A stretch of DNA of 64,000 nucleotides from Microthyrium microscopicum (GCA_010405405.1 MU004234.1:2275988-2339987); one strand, 5' to 3'; positions 45,618 through 58,694 are shown, counted from the stretch's first letter. Numbers and translations are program-made. Notes: generated from the sequence alone by a model not told the origin.

Positions 45618-48600
45618 ATGTCCTCCATTATTAAAGCATCAAAAGAGGCCGATCCAGAAACTCGACTCCACAAAGCCATCAAAGACTTCGAAACAGCATT
45701 AACTAAGAGTCAAAAGAAGGACCTGCACGCGTTTACCCAAACATACCCTCCGAGCGAGAAGGATGTCATGACACTTACGGCAATTATCGACGAAGACTTT
45801 TCTGCAAAAATACACCGTGGAAGCTCGTATGGACCAAGACTCACAGCCTTTCTGAATACAGTCCAGCAATTTGCAGCAATAGGAGACATCATCATTGGTG
45901 GGTCACAAAATCTGATTGCTTGCGGCGTGTGGTCGATTGTGAGGTTTTCGATTATGGTTCGTCCCCTGACCAGGTCCGAAAACAACTAGAATTCCAAGGT
46001 TCTGACTGAAAAGCAAGGCACTCGTTTCCACCAATTCTTTCTTCGAGGAAGTTTCTGAGATGATTATGAGCATCGGACGCTCTTCGCCTCGACATGAAAT
46101 GATCGCACTTCTTCATCCAGACTCGAAAGAGCTCAAGCGATGCGTGCTTGAATACTTCATCCAGGTTGTTATTCTATTCCAAAAACTGATAGAGTTTGTG
46201 CAAAAGTCAAAATTAGGACAGCTAGCATCCACTATTGGCAGCAAAGATATGAAAGCTCTTCATTCAAGCGTAGAATTCTGGACAAACGAAATTCAACGTG
46301 AAGCCGGAGCTTTGCAGATGAGAACTATCCAGGAAGAAGCCAAAGAAAATAAACGGTTCCGCAATCGACTGTTCAAGGACCTTACATTAGTTTCAATCTA
46401 CCATGAGCAGAGGGCCAAGGACAATGTCCTGAATGCTTGTACTAAATACAATCATGAAGCAGCATGGAAGTACCTACGCAGCAGAGGCTACACAACGTTA
46501 CTCAAAGACAATGACCAATATCAGAAATGGAGAGATAGCTTTTCAGGAACACTGCTATATGCCGGCAAGCTTGGCTCCGGCAAATCTGTCTTGTTGGCCA
46601 ACATGGTGTCTGATCTGGTTCTTCATGTTGCAAACCAAAGTTACCTAACAGCCCCAGTGGCTTACTTTTTCTGTCAGCCTGACGAGACTGAAAGTTTGAC
46701 TGCTCGAACAATCATTGGATCACTTGCGAGACAGCTACTAGAATCTATCACGAATCTCCAACCATTTTCAGAAGACGCCGACGCCAATACCTTACTGGAT
46801 ACTGATAAAATATCTGAACTACTGCGAAAGCGACTCCCGCTCGGTACTCATGCTTACATTATCGTTGATGGTTTGGACGAGTGCCCCTTACACGAGAAGG
46901 AAATGGCATGTTCAGCATTACAAAAGCTCCAACAGTTTCTCAACGTGTCTTTGTGTGTCTCATATCGATATGAAGCCGGGACTAAAAATCCGACGGAGCC
47001 CAATTTCCTGAAGATCCTACAACCCAGTAATTTTGCTTCAATGGAAGAGAACAATGCGGATATAAAGACATTCATCCTGCATGAATTGGCTGATCGTTTA
47101 GAAACCGGCAGATTGCTTCTAGGAGATCCTACCCTCGTAATCGATATTCGGGACGCCTTGCTCGAAGGATCTCAAGGAATGTTTCTCTGGGTGGCTTTAC
47201 AAATCGATACTTTGTGTCTCATGGAAACAGATGCATCTATCTGCGAGGCCTTGAAAGATCTTCCTAGAACTCTTACAGAAACGTATTCGCGAATCCTTCG
47301 AAAATGCGGAGGTACAAGCAGTCCTTACCAGCGCAAGATTTTGGATATTGTTACTGCAGCGAATCGCCCACTTACTACCGACGAACTTCGTGAGGCTCTC
47401 AGTGTCACACCGGGCGACAGTGTATGGAATCCCTCCAAGCTTTTAACCGATGTTTTCTCGACCTTGACTTGCTGCGGAAGTCTGATCATTGTGAATGAGA
47501 TGGAACTCAAGGTTCACTTGGTACATCCCAGGTAAAGCCTCATTTCCTTAAAGCTGTCATTCTTCAAAGAAATCGATCATGCAGCACATGCAGTCGCTTC
47601 CAGACTGACATCTTTTAGCGTCAAGCAGTTTTTACTCTCAACGTACAAACCAGATTATCGTTTCTTTGCTCTGGCAAATGAAGTCATGCTAGAGGTAATC
47701 GTTACATATCTCAACTACGGCGTTTTTGGAACTCAAGTATCAAGAGAGGTAGTGCCACATATCATGGCTCAGTCTACAGTAGCTCGGGTTTTGGAATCTA
47801 CCAATAGCCCGGCAGGTTTGGCAGCGGCACTGAAGCTATTGAAAATAGGGAAGAGCCGCGATTATGATGTTGGGAAAAACCTTTACGATACACTAGGTGA
47901 AAGAAATGCTCCCACAGCACACACGTTTCATTTCCACGAGTACGCTACAAAGATGTGGCTAGGTCATCTCAGTAAGCTGGAAGAAAAGCCGAGATATCCT
48001 GCTGATGCAATGCTGTTAAAACTTTGCAGAGAAAAGGCAGTGAGTTTGACTGTCAAGATTGGTAAAGGCACCACGCTTCTTTCTTGGGCTGCTGAAGTAG
48101 GCTTTGTAGAGCTCGTTGAAGAGCTCCTCGAGACATGTAACGTTTTGGCAGACTTCGGGGGCGAGTTGAACGAGACACCGCTAAATGTTGCTGCTGTCAA
48201 AGGACATAGTAGAATCGTCTCCATGCTTCTTGCTCACGGAGTTGAAGCTGATCATCCAGACGGCGCGGGTCGCACCCCTCTCGCGAATGCTGCCGAGCAG
48301 GGACACGAGGAGGTGGTCAAGATTTTGCTGAACACTAAGAAAGTGAACTTGGAATCCAAGGACGCGTTTGGTAGAACACCTTTAGCAGGAGCTGCCTCTT
48401 GGGGAAAGGAGGCGATTGTGCGTTTGCTCGTGACATCTGGCAGCCAAGTCAATACGAGAGATCTGACTGGAAGAACACCCCTTTCACTCGCGGCGGAATT
48501 AGGACGTCTTAGCATAGTCCGAACTTTATACAATGCCTCAACAAGCCAGGATGATGCAGAGGCTCCGGACGATACTGGAAAGTCACCTTTGTACTGGGCT

Positions 48601-48750
48601 CATCGAAAAGGACACAGCGCCGTGACGGAGTTTCTGCGTAATGCCTCGAATCACCCTCCTCATCCTCCGACTGTGGATAGAGGAGAAAACCCCGAAGACT
48701 ATGCGGAGCAGAATGTGTGGGTTGAACCGATTGAAATGCAAATCGGGTGA
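45618..48750 (+). CDS. NLR: DUF7708-like N-terminus, NACHT, ankyrin repeats
   Basis: Exons 45618-45956, 46018-47531 and 47619-48750, 994 aa, introns of 61 and 87 nt. Residues 1 to about 200 match the helical N-terminal domain of many fungal NLRs (ACGVWSIVRFSIM, then FFEEVSEMIMSIGR and LHPDSKELKRCVLEY). The NACHT nucleotide-binding module has the P-loop GKLGSGKS at about 295-302 and Walker B YIIVDGLDE at about 393-401. The winged-helix-like part has NRPLTTDELREALS, and VHPSVKQFLLSTY spans the second splice. From about residue 764, five ankyrin repeats (TPLNVAAVKGHSRIVSML, RTPLANAAEQGHEEVVKIL and similar) form the sensor. STAND proteins of this plan mediate non-self recognition and regulated cell death in fungi. 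The start is the first ATG in good context; the first donor (GTTCGT) is non-consensus. Confidence 0.9.
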
Positions 48751-49429
48751 ATAGAGGCAAATAGCCTGAGGGATATTGAGTTGTCAATTTATTTCCGCAG
48801 TGCGTGAGATCTGACGAACAAGCAAAGGCCGATATCTAGAGAATATGTTACCTTACTTGTCTTGTTATGAGAGTCTATTGTAGCAAGCCTATCACTAGAA
48901 GAAAAAGAATATCCGGCGTTTCTTCTGTTCCAGAGGTTGATCTTTGGCTGATACTCACTGGTCTTTTAGTCAACAGGGCAATACGATAGCTTTACTGAAT
49001 TACTGGCACGCCATGCCATATTTATTAATCAAGACGTCTCCGAGCTTGGTGAATAACCATCTGCCGAGTACTCTGTCAACATGTCCTGACGGGCACAATT
49101 GACATTATGAAAGACTATCACTAATCTCAAGCAGGAAATGGCAGCCGTTACCCCCGCATATGCTTATCGCGAAGCCAATTACCCCTGCCTGCATATGTGG
49201 AACGACCAAAGACTAAATGAACGATAGAGAGGGGACGGAATGTAATTGTTATCTTGCGGCAGAGAATATAAGGTCAAACACTAAGGTTGTCTCCTTTTCG
49301 GATCTGAACTGAATATATTTTCAACTTTCGCAATAACTTCGACATCACTTCGACGTTACACGCCCACGAGTAGCGCATGTGATTGTACACCAAGCTTGGC
49401 CTCTGATAAACCTGCTCTTCTTTAATTTC
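48751..49429. other. Intergenic, no gene seen
   Basis: 3' side of the NLR and promoter of the amine oxidase gene. Nothing else recognised. Confidence 0.5.
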
Positions 49430-51575
49430 ATGATAGCAAAAATGGTACTTGAGCGAGTAATGCAAGTGGCGGCCCATCTCACGAATTCGGCAGTCAAAGT
49501 GGCACATCCCTTCGATCCCCTTAATGAAGCTGAGATTGCAAAAGCCGTGAGCATTGTCAGGAAAGAGCACCAGGAGCTGTTCTTCAATGCAGTGACGTTA
49601 TGGGAACCAAGAAAGGCGGAGATGATGGCATGGCTGGCGGCCCCAGAAACAGCAATGAGACCACATCGAGTGGCAGATGTTGTCTGTATTGGCAAAGGCA
49701 GCAAAGTCTATGATGGAGTCGTAGACTTGACCGAGAACAAGATCATCTCCTGGGAGTTGACGGATGGTGTTCAACCTCTCATCTCTATGGAAGATCTTCA
49801 GATTGTAGAGACGGTGGTTAGGAAAGACCCCAAAGTCATCGAACAGTGCGGCATAATCGGCATTCCACCAGAAGATATGCACAAGGTTTACTGCGATCGT
49901 AAGTATGACACGAACCTTAGAGGAGATTGTAGTACTTACGTTTGATAGCTTGGACTGTTGGATACGATGAACGCTTCGGCAATAAAGTCAGACTTCAGCA
50001 GGCGCTAATGTACTACCGTCCACATATTGACGACTCTCAATACACATATCCGCTGGATTTCTGTCCCATCTTCAATGCAGATACTCATGAAATCATTCAT
50101 ATCGACATTCCCAAAGTTCGACGGCCACTCAATACTGCACCTCCAAGCAATTACCATGCCGCTGCCATTCAAGCAGAAGGAGGATTTCGAACGGACCTGA
50201 AGCCAATCAGCATTACCCAGCCGGAAGGCGTCTCTTTCAAGGTCACTGGACGCGAGATTAGTTGGGTTAATTGGAAGCTCCATGTCGGCTTCAACTACCG
50301 CGAAGGCATTGTACTGAACAACATCACCTTTACCGACAAAGGTGTCGAGCGACCAGTCTTCTGGCGAATGTCGCTCGCCGAAATGGTCGTACCCTACGGC
50401 AATCCAGAGCACCCACATCAACGAAAACATGCGTTTGATCTGGGCGAGTATGGCGGCGGATACATGACCAACAGCCTCGCGCTCGGCTGCGATTGCAAAG
50501 GAGCCATCCATTACATGGACGCCGACTTTGTCAATCGCGCCGGCAACCCCACATCCATCAAAAAGGCCATTTGCATTCATGAAGAGGACGCTGGCATTCT
50601 CTTCAAGCACACAGATTTCCGCGATGACAGCGTGACAGTCACACGCGCTCGTAAGTTGATCGTCTCGCACGTCTTCACCGCCGCCAACTACGAGTACTGC
50701 GTCTACTGGCAATTTCACCTAGATGGCACCATCCAGCTAGAAATAAAACTCACCGGCATCCTCAACACATACGCCATGAACCCAGGCGAGGACACGCTTG
50801 GCTGGGGCACAGAAGTTTATCCCGGCGTAAACGCACACAACCACCAACATCTCTTCTGCTTGCGTCTTGATCCTAACGTTGACGGCCCCAACAACACGAT
50901 CCTCCAAGTCGATGCAGAGCGCGGTGAAGGTGAAGTAGGCAGTGCAACGAATCCATATGGCAACGCCTTTTATGCGAAGAAGACGAAGCTAGAGACCCCT
51001 GAGACATCAAAATGTGACTACAATGGTAGCACAAGCCGAACATGGGATATTGCGAATGAGAGTAAACTCAACCCCTACAGCAAGAAACCCGTCAGCTACA
51101 AGCTGGTGAGTCGCGAAGTACCATCGCTGCTACCAAGAGAAGGAAGTTTGGTATGGAAGCGTGCCGGATTCGCGCGCCATGCTGTGCATGTTACTAAGTG
51201 TAATTCTTCCTCTGAAATTTCGCATGCAAAGACTGATATATGTGAATAGATTCGGATGCCCAAATCCACCCAGCGGGACGACACGTGCCACAAACATCAG
51301 GCGAGCCATCTGCTGGTCTACCAGCTTGGATTGAAGAAGATCCAAAGGCAAATATCGTCAATACAGACGTCGTGTTGTGGCATACCTTTGGCTTAACTCA
51401 CTTCCCTGCACCGGAGGACTATCCGGTGATGCCAGCGGAGCCCATGACTGTAATGCTGAGACCAAGGAATTTCTTTGAGAGGAATCCATGTTTGGATATC
51501 CCGCCGAGCTATTCAAGCAGCCCGAGTGGTAAGGGAACGGTGAAAGCAGCAGACAGTACAAGCAAGCTGGTTTGA
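49430..51575 (+). CDS. Copper amine oxidase (primary-amine oxidase)
   Basis: Exons 49430-49898, 49949-51199 and 51250-51575, 681 aa; introns of 50 and 50 nt. It oxidises primary amines to aldehydes, giving ammonia and hydrogen peroxide. The cofactor tyrosine (TPQ precursor) lies in AANYEYC, copper histidines in HNHQHLF and LTHFPAPEDYP, and the catalytic base in AFDLGEYGGG. The N-terminal domain starts HPFDPLNEAEI. The start codon is chosen as the first ATG of the frame; the next (MVLERV) is five codons on. The C-terminus reads STSKLV: a peroxisomal SKL signal extended by one Val, whereas fungal relatives often end in a plain PTS1. Location in the peroxisome is therefore likely but not certain. 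It could handle the amines that the decarboxylase at 8.4 kb forms, but the genes are 39 kb apart. Confidence 0.93.
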
Positions 51576-54557
51576 TGTAGCTTAGTGGTGTAGACATTCA
51601 GGTCATGATACATATGCTGCAAGCAGTTGTACACTTGACTGGAGAATATGAAGATATGTAGTGTATTCTTCGGCTTTATTTAGCAATCAACGCACTTGCC
51701 TGTTAGATTTTAGTCGGTGAAAAGGATTTTCACACGTCATATTGAATCTTGTCTCTACCTTGTTCATTGCTTTTCACTTCTGAGTTTCTAGGCAAGTATG
51801 ACAGTTCATTAGCATAGGCCAAGAATGAGCAACTCAATCTCAAGAATCAAAAGGAGATGCTTCGCTGTACCTATCCTTCGTCATAGTGTTCATCTACCAT
51901 ATAATTAGCATAAGGATAGGCAAGTATGATATCAGAAACTCCTACCAAGTAATGGTCCCTACTACATGACGTTGACGTGTATAAATATATCACTAAATAA
52001 AGCCAAAAGGGGCCATGGAAAGTTTGAAAGCAAAACAACAGACATAGTAGCCCCAATAGCCAACATCCCATGGCTGTTACTTAAGAAATAGCAGGCAACA
52101 AAATGAGGTTGGTCCAAGCAAGGGATAGCTTAGTAGAGGACAATATATGGCATAACCTGGGGCAGATATAGGCGGGTTCACGTGGTGAACATTGGAGCTC
52201 ATGGACATTGGCCTAGAACAGGTCATACCATTGATGCCGCTACTGAGATATATTAAATGTCCCAGAAGTTGGAAATGGCAGGCCTGGAACCCCTGGGCAT
52301 AGTATGGGCATACTATAGGCGTGGTGAATTGATATGAAAACAAACAGGCTGGATTACAGATGACCAAACGTAGTCCGTGATGTGCTGGAGGCCAGTAAGA
52401 ACAGACCTGATGCAAGATAGCAAACGAGAAGAGGGTTGGTGAAATCATGGAGCAGTGCAGTGAACACTGAACGCGCTCGCAAAATGAATGGCAGCGCGCA
52501 GCAACAAGAATGGCCACCACCAGCCCTTGTGATAGTAGATACTGCATGTTTCACGAAGTTCGATATACCATCAAAGATCTAAACAGTCTCAATGGTAGAT
52601 AAAGCTCTCGATAATGGTAGCCATTGAAGTTGATGGCAGCTTGCCACTGATTTGCCCATCGAGGCCCTTGGTGTTTCGCGCCGGGGCGAAGCTGCAGAAA
52701 ACGTGCATGTTGGGTGTACAAGGGTTTGACCAATGACCAGACGCGTTCGCGGCTGATGCTATTTAGAGTAGAGTTGGTCTTCGGCCTTTGCGTGCTGGCG
52801 CTAGTCGTGCTGGCGAACGGCACGAGGTTTTGTCCTTGTCGCGGCCTTCAATTGCTCGTTGGCACGCGGCTCTCACACAGCACAAGGCTGGGGAATAGCA
52901 ATGACTGGACAAGTGCCTGCAGCGGAGGAACAGCCGAGCACAAAGAAAGCTCCGGTCCTCTATCTGGGGATCGTCCTAAACAGCAGATCATGCCCACAGC
53001 GATACAATTCTTGAGCATCAGAAGTTCCAAGGTCAGCAGTGGCAGCAAGGGGTTTGCTTTCGCATCTTCAAGCGGGGATTCAGGGTCAGCACGCTTTTCT
53101 TGGCTCAAATGGTTCGACAAGTGAAGACGGCCGACTTGAGAGGCTTGAATGACTTGTTCTTTAAAAGATGGCCATGACTGGTTGGGTCAAGCGCGTCTGC
53201 GAGAGCACAGGGGCTGACAGCCTGTCATTCAGCAATTGCAACTGCTTTAGTTGTGTGACCCCTTTTGTCGGAAGCTCGGCCGCCCCACCTTTTCCAGGCA
53301 CTGACAGCTCCACTAACTCTAGCACTGAAAGCGGACGGACCTGCCGTCAATCTCACGTGGAAACTGGGTCGAGGAATCTATCGCCCCTGATGCTATATTA
53401 TGGAACCCCTTTAGTCCCTGCCAGCTGTGCTCCTGAGAGAGCAACGGCCATGGCTTTGGCCTCTTACTGGCTGGAGGGCTCTTTGTAGCGTGTGCACCTA
53501 CCCGCCATCAAAGGCCTGTTGGCTGTTGCTGCCAGGCTTTGGCTGCTCCATTGCTCTTGCCAAAGGGCTGGCTCCATCGCTCCTTCCCTGGCCTCCAGTG
53601 TGCTTCCCTGCGAAAACCACCCCAGCCCAACACCCCTTCCCACCCCAGAACTTGCCCCTTCCCGATTTTCTTCTGGCTTCCCAACGTTCCTTCTTCTGGG
53701 CTTGCTGGCTCTTTCTCCATCCTAACCTCTGCTCTTCTTCCTCCAACCCCATCACCATCTCTCCATTTCTTCCCTTTCTCTTCAACTCCACCTCTCTACC
53801 CTCTCCATCCTCTTCTCACGTCCGTAATTCTTCTTCCAGGAGCTCGGCATTTTTTTACCACCCTTCGAATCTGCAACCTCCTGCTCTATATCCTCCGCCT
53901 CTATCGCCTCGCTCACTCCTCTTTGTTCGAACATCTCCTTTCAGCTCGCTGCCAAATTGCCTTCCTTTCTTCCTGCTGGTCGAAGAAATAGCCAACACTT
54001 TTACATCCTCACAACGCGCCTGGTACCGCTATCGCGACTCGTTGCGTATCTTAATACTGTCCTGCATACCTCAGTTTCCAACAGACCTTGCCCTGTGTCG
54101 TCCAACTACCAGTCAGACTTCACCTTTGTCGGTATCGCCGTGCTTTGAAAGCACCTATTCGCCTTTACGTCCAACCAACATAGACCGCTTTATTCCCCGC
54201 CTTTTCTTCACTTTTTCGCCTGTCAATACTTTGTTCCTGGAGTCGGCTCGGCAATCAAACGCCCTGCTGCCTATCTATTTTGCTAGTGACCAGCTTGGCC
54301 CTTGCGCTATCAGTCACTTTTCTTTCAAACAGACATTTCAAAAGTCCACTACTTCTGCATAATACTTTGCCTAATCTCTCTCCCCTTGCACACACTCTCG
54401 GCCTTCTAGTGTTGTTTCGCCTCAACACTTCCTGTTCCTTTGTCGTTTGGAGTATCCTACCCGGCCAGCCTTTTCTGCTATTGCAGTCTTATACCGTTGC
54501 TCTTTAGCAATTTTCTCTGTCATTTGCCCAACACATTCTACGCTGGCGAGTTTCAAA
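51576..54557. other. 3-kb region: spacer and long pyrimidine-rich leader
   Basis: The stretch 53,450-54,550 is strongly C/T-rich on the plus strand with many short frames, as in long 5' leaders of fungal regulatory genes. A 156-codon minus frame (52077-52547) starts with ATG but has no motif, so it is not called. No other gene seen. Confidence 0.5.
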
Positions 54558-56117
54558 ATGACTTATAACAACATGAACGGTTTCCCTGCCGGTAATGGTC
54601 TTGGCATGCCAGGTGCCGGCTTTGCTGCTCGTGGCAAGAACAATCGCCCTCAACGGTTGAGTCTCGCTTCGCCTCCGAAAGTGGGCTCAATCAGCGAGAA
54701 TCCTAATGACGGCATTCCCAATCCGCCTCGAACTAGCCGTTCGCATCTTCTCGCTGGCTTACGCACTCAACCACGTACTCCTGGTCCTGTTCCTGCGTCC
54801 GCTCCTTATAACAAGACTTCTCATGGCCATCAAGCATATGGTATGGCTACTCCTCAATATCAACAGAACAACGTTGGATACGGAAATGTTCCGCACACAG
54901 CAATCGGTTCAAACTTTCCATCTCTTGGACGCCAGCAACAGCAATTTTCTCTTAATCCTGGTCAACAACTGTACGGTCTTCCTGAGCAGGCTATGGCTCC
55001 ACCACAGCTCGATATTGATGAGTCCGAGGAGCAAATCGATCCTCAATTTGCTGCCCAGCTAATGGCTACCCAAATGTATCTTCAGGAACGCCAGCAGCAA
55101 TTGCAGAATATGATATTTGCTCAACAAATGGCTGGATTGACCATGAATGGTAACAAAGCTCAGTCTTCGTATCCCCAGACTCCTGTTACTCCTCAGCAAG
55201 TCAACATGTATCCTCAGGCACAGCTCAACGGTAATGCAACTGTCACGCAGGAGGTTCCAGGGCAGCCAGGAATGTACGTTGTTTACAACATGTTGACCGG
55301 CCAGTCGACTTTGGCGGTTGATCCTACATATCAACAACAGCAACAAGGCGATCTTGCCAACTCCCCACCACCGCCCACTCCGAGTCATATCAACACCAAG
55401 TTCCACGGCGACCGCTCAACTCCATATGACACTGGAAGTCCATTTGGATCTCGTAGTCGATCTCCCCCAAAGAAGTCTTCCTCACCTCCAGTTGACGTTA
55501 CTCCTTTGCCACCACCGTCTGCCAATGCCTTCCGTCGAGGACACAACCGCAATCGGTCTTCGTTGGCCTTGAACCCTGCCAACGGCGCTTCTGTGGGCGA
55601 TGGTCCCAAATCTGCCTTTATCCGCCCAGTCGGTATGCCCGCCACTCCAATGACTGGTACTTTTGGTCCAGGCCATGGCCGTGCTGGGGAACATCCAATG
55701 CGTCAACCAATGGGACCACCATCATTTGATGACCTCAAGAAGGCACCTACATCCAAGCATGAGGGAAGCAAGAACTTTGCAACCCGTCAACGTCGCAAGG
55801 CACTCAATACTCTGGTCCGCGCTGGTCTAGAGCGCCGAGTTCGCCCTGGCAGCGGTACTGCTGGTAGTGCTGGCAGTGTGACCCCTGTGTCCGAGACTGA
55901 GCTCACCTTTTCTGTTCCATCGGACAATGACTCGGACAGCGGACGTAGTCTGTCCGGACGCCTGAGCATGGGAAGCTTGAGAGCTGCTGCAAGTGGCGCG
56001 ATTGGATCTGAACGCAAGCGCAATCTATCCAAAGAAAACCTACATTCTGGTTCTGTAACTCCATCAGAGAGTAGATCTTCGTCTGCCAACTTCTTGGTTG
56101 GCCTTGGAGCTGCTTAA
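54558..56117 (+). CDS. Q/P/S-rich protein of unknown function
   Basis: Single exon, 519 aa, start ATG in good context (TCAAAATGA); the frame is open further upstream without another ATG in good context. I do not recognise the family. N-terminal part: NNMNGFPAGNG, a basic motif NNRPQRLSLASPPK (possible phosphorylation), and SRSHLLAGLR. Middle: QIDPQFAAQLMATQMYLQERQQQLQNMI, a Gln-rich helix, then GQPGMYVVYNMLTGQSTLAV and QQQQQ. A Pro/Ser-rich stretch follows (SPPPPTPSH, RSPPKKSSSPP). Near the C-terminus is a basic block FATRQRRKALNTLVRAGLERR and a Ser-rich tail ending ANFLVGLGAA. The order of ordered islands in a disordered chain suggests an RNA- or signalling-related scaffold, but this is inference. 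Confidence 0.75.
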   Translation: MTYNNMNGFPAGNGLGMPGAGFAARGKNNRPQRLSLASPPKVGSISENPNDGIPNPPRTSRSHLLAGLRTQPRTPGPVPASAPYNKTSHGHQAYGMATPQYQQNNVGYGNVPHTAIGSNFPSLGRQQQQFSLNPGQQLYGLPEQAMAPPQLDIDESEEQIDPQFAAQLMATQMYLQERQQQLQNMIFAQQMAGLTMNGNKAQSSYPQTPVTPQQVNMYPQAQLNGNATVTQEVPGQPGMYVVYNMLTGQSTLAVDPTYQQQQQGDLANSPPPPTPSHINTKFHGDRSTPYDTGSPFGSRSRSPPKKSSSPPVDVTPLPPPSANAFRRGHNRNRSSLALNPANGASVGDGPKSAFIRPVGMPATPMTGTFGPGHGRAGEHPMRQPMGPPSFDDLKKAPTSKHEGSKNFATRQRRKALNTLVRAGLERRVRPGSGTAGSAGSVTPVSETELTFSVPSDNDSDSGRSLSGRLSMGSLRAAASGAIGSERKRNLSKENLHSGSVTPSESRSSSANFLVGLGAA

Positions 56118-58694
56118 ACGCTCAAACAGCTCTATCTGGAGAATTTGCTTGGAATAGTCCAATCTCCTTACGAAACTTACGACACAATTTTTACGTTTCA
56201 TTCTGTTTTCCTGTTTCAGCTTGTTATTGTCATCATTGCTCTCGGCGTGGGAACCTGTTGCATCATTAACATTGCTATTTTTTCTGCATCTCAGGCTTCC
56301 GGTCGAATTTCTATCGCCCTTGCTGGCTATGATATACGCGCTGGTGTGTATCGTACTCGCTGGCTACATCTTATCAGCTGGGGGCGATTAGAGCGGCCGG
56401 GAGATATACGCCTGTACTACACTATGTCTGCACATGAACACTATTTCAGTTCTGACGACCATTTACAAACCATTGGATGGCCGAAACAACTTCTATTCTA
56501 CTCGACTTCCCAGCTGTAATTGGACACATGATGCGATCCGAACCACGGGTGGGGAACGACGCACTTTTCCAGGCTGGTTGAGGTTTTATTATTGCTTGAG
56601 GAGCAGTGCCCCTGGTGCTACTACGATTATTGTAATGGATTTTTTCCCTTTTCTTTTTTTTTCAAACATCTCGACTCGTATCGACAGCCTCAGTGGTATG
56701 AGTGCGAGCGAAACAGCCGCGAGGAGCAGGTGATTGGGACGAACAAGTGCGATTGGAAGCCTGGTGGTTGCATGTTCTCGCCGAGCGGAAGATGTATAAC
56801 TATGGGTTTCTTGATTGTCACAAACGACAAAAAGCGAAAAGTACTGTGCTACTGATTGCCAAGGAAGACGAAGGGGAAGATATTGGGAAATGGACCACAT
56901 GCTTGCGAACGATGCCTTATCCTTTCTTTTTGGGTAGGCGGTGGTTGGTAGCTAGTGATACTTTATCTCCGTACAAATGATGAATTGAGGCGTTTCCATG
57001 AGAATATATTGTGCTCTATATGGTGATGTTCTATTGTTCATGTGAATTTGAACACCTTCCGCAAGATCAATGGGCAGTCTGATCTCAATCTACGTCATGT
57101 TTCTCTGTGGTGTTTTACGCTCTCATATTGGTGAAACTGGCGTTGATATCAGATGCGGAAACCACGGCTCGTCAAGGAAACGACCGATTGGCGACATTCA
57201 ATGAGCAATGGGACACTAGGAACATTGTTTTTCGTCTGATTTATAGTTCCGAACGACCGCCCATTATTGCCTTGAGTGTGTTCCCTCTCCCATACTAATT
57301 GGCACTGGCGATTCAGTATCATGGTCTTTGTTGAATCTGCCTTGTGAATGTTGTCGCCTGGAGCACTAGTGATGACAAGATACTATTTTTTTCTGACTAC
57401 TGGTGGATATATGAAAGTTATACTTGCTGCCTATTATTGTGCGTTCTTGCAAATACAAGCATATCGATCCCATCCTGGAAAGCTGTTAGGGCTGATTGGC
57501 TTGTCTCCAGCTCTGGAACTGGGGCTGAATTGGCATTTCCCATGCTTCAGCCTCCCTTCCTGCGTAACTCGCAAACAGTCAGTCCAGTTTGATCCTAGCA
57601 TCCTCTCAAAGGTTTATTCCTGATGCTGGATCACAAGTCAATCGCCACATAGGCAGCGCTTTTTGACAGTTCTACCTTTAAGAGATTGAAGAGATTGCTC
57701 CGCATGGTCTCAAGGGTCCAGAATGCGGAGAGCTATCGACAGCTAACGGCCAGAAGCAATTCGATGCTTGTTTGGCGAGGTAGATTGCATGTCAGCTCAT
57801 GCACCTTGTGCTGCAAGCTCTCAGCAGTCGTAAAAATTCAACTGGTTTGGGCATTAGACTGGTGAGAGGCGCTCTTGGACTGCCTGTTCTGAGATAAGTG
57901 ACAGGCGTGAGTAAGCTTCTTTATGAAGCTTATTCGCGCGTGTTCTAAGTTCTCGCCAATCACACAGCATGGGCATTCAGCCCCAATTGTGGTAGCACCA
58001 AGAGGGACAAGGTTTTGGGTGTGGAGCGGGAAGGGGAAAATGGCAACACAGCAAAGCACCGCCTTAAAGCTGGTCGTCAGCATTGCCCATGGGGGTCTAC
58101 TAATCCGGTCGTCTTCCGCTTCGTCTGAAGAGATTCTGGTGATCTCCTTCTCCTCGTTTTTGTCCAACCTCGATCTCTTCAACTTTGGCAGTTTTCGACC
58201 GTTTGATTGAGCCCCAAAACGAGAGTGTGTCAGCATTGAGTAATCTCAAGCCGGCGGATACAACGTTGAAGGCCAAAGCGTGTTAACGAAATTAACGAAT
58301 CATCCGCTTGCAAGTTACCTGACCCTACAGCGCTGGTTCCAGCGGAAATTGCGGTTACGACACTCTTCCCGCCGTTGCTGCTACTGCCCGGTTTCTCGCT
58401 ACGCTTGACTCTGCAACTCGACTTTGCTGACGGATCGCGCTCAGTCCTTTCTTCAACTTGCTTCTTCACCGCGCTCGAGCCTTGAACGCGCCTACCGTTA
58501 CTCAGGACTCGACACGTTTTTTCTGGATTCCCGTTGTTCGATTGAGATCTGGAGCTGCCATTTTTTCGCATACTTGCTTGACCTTGTTTGTCTTGAGCTG
58601 CAGATTCCCGCCCTCGAGGCCCGCAAACTCTATTGTAACGCCATTGTATCGCCATTTGTAATATCTGTAGCATTCTTCCCACGCAATCCTCATC
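56118..58694. other. 2.6-kb spacer: 3' region and leader of the syntaxin gene
   Basis: Frames up to 124 codons lack motifs. Minus-strand frames between 57,838 and 59,489 are mostly antisense to the syntaxin gene. The part just before 58,695 is the syntaxin 5' leader. Confidence 0.5.

Noticed and set aside
52077-52547. 156-codon minus-strand frame starting with ATG
   Set aside because: Unusual Cys/Pro/His-rich text without motif, no intron continuation, and it lies in a spacer; probably chance.
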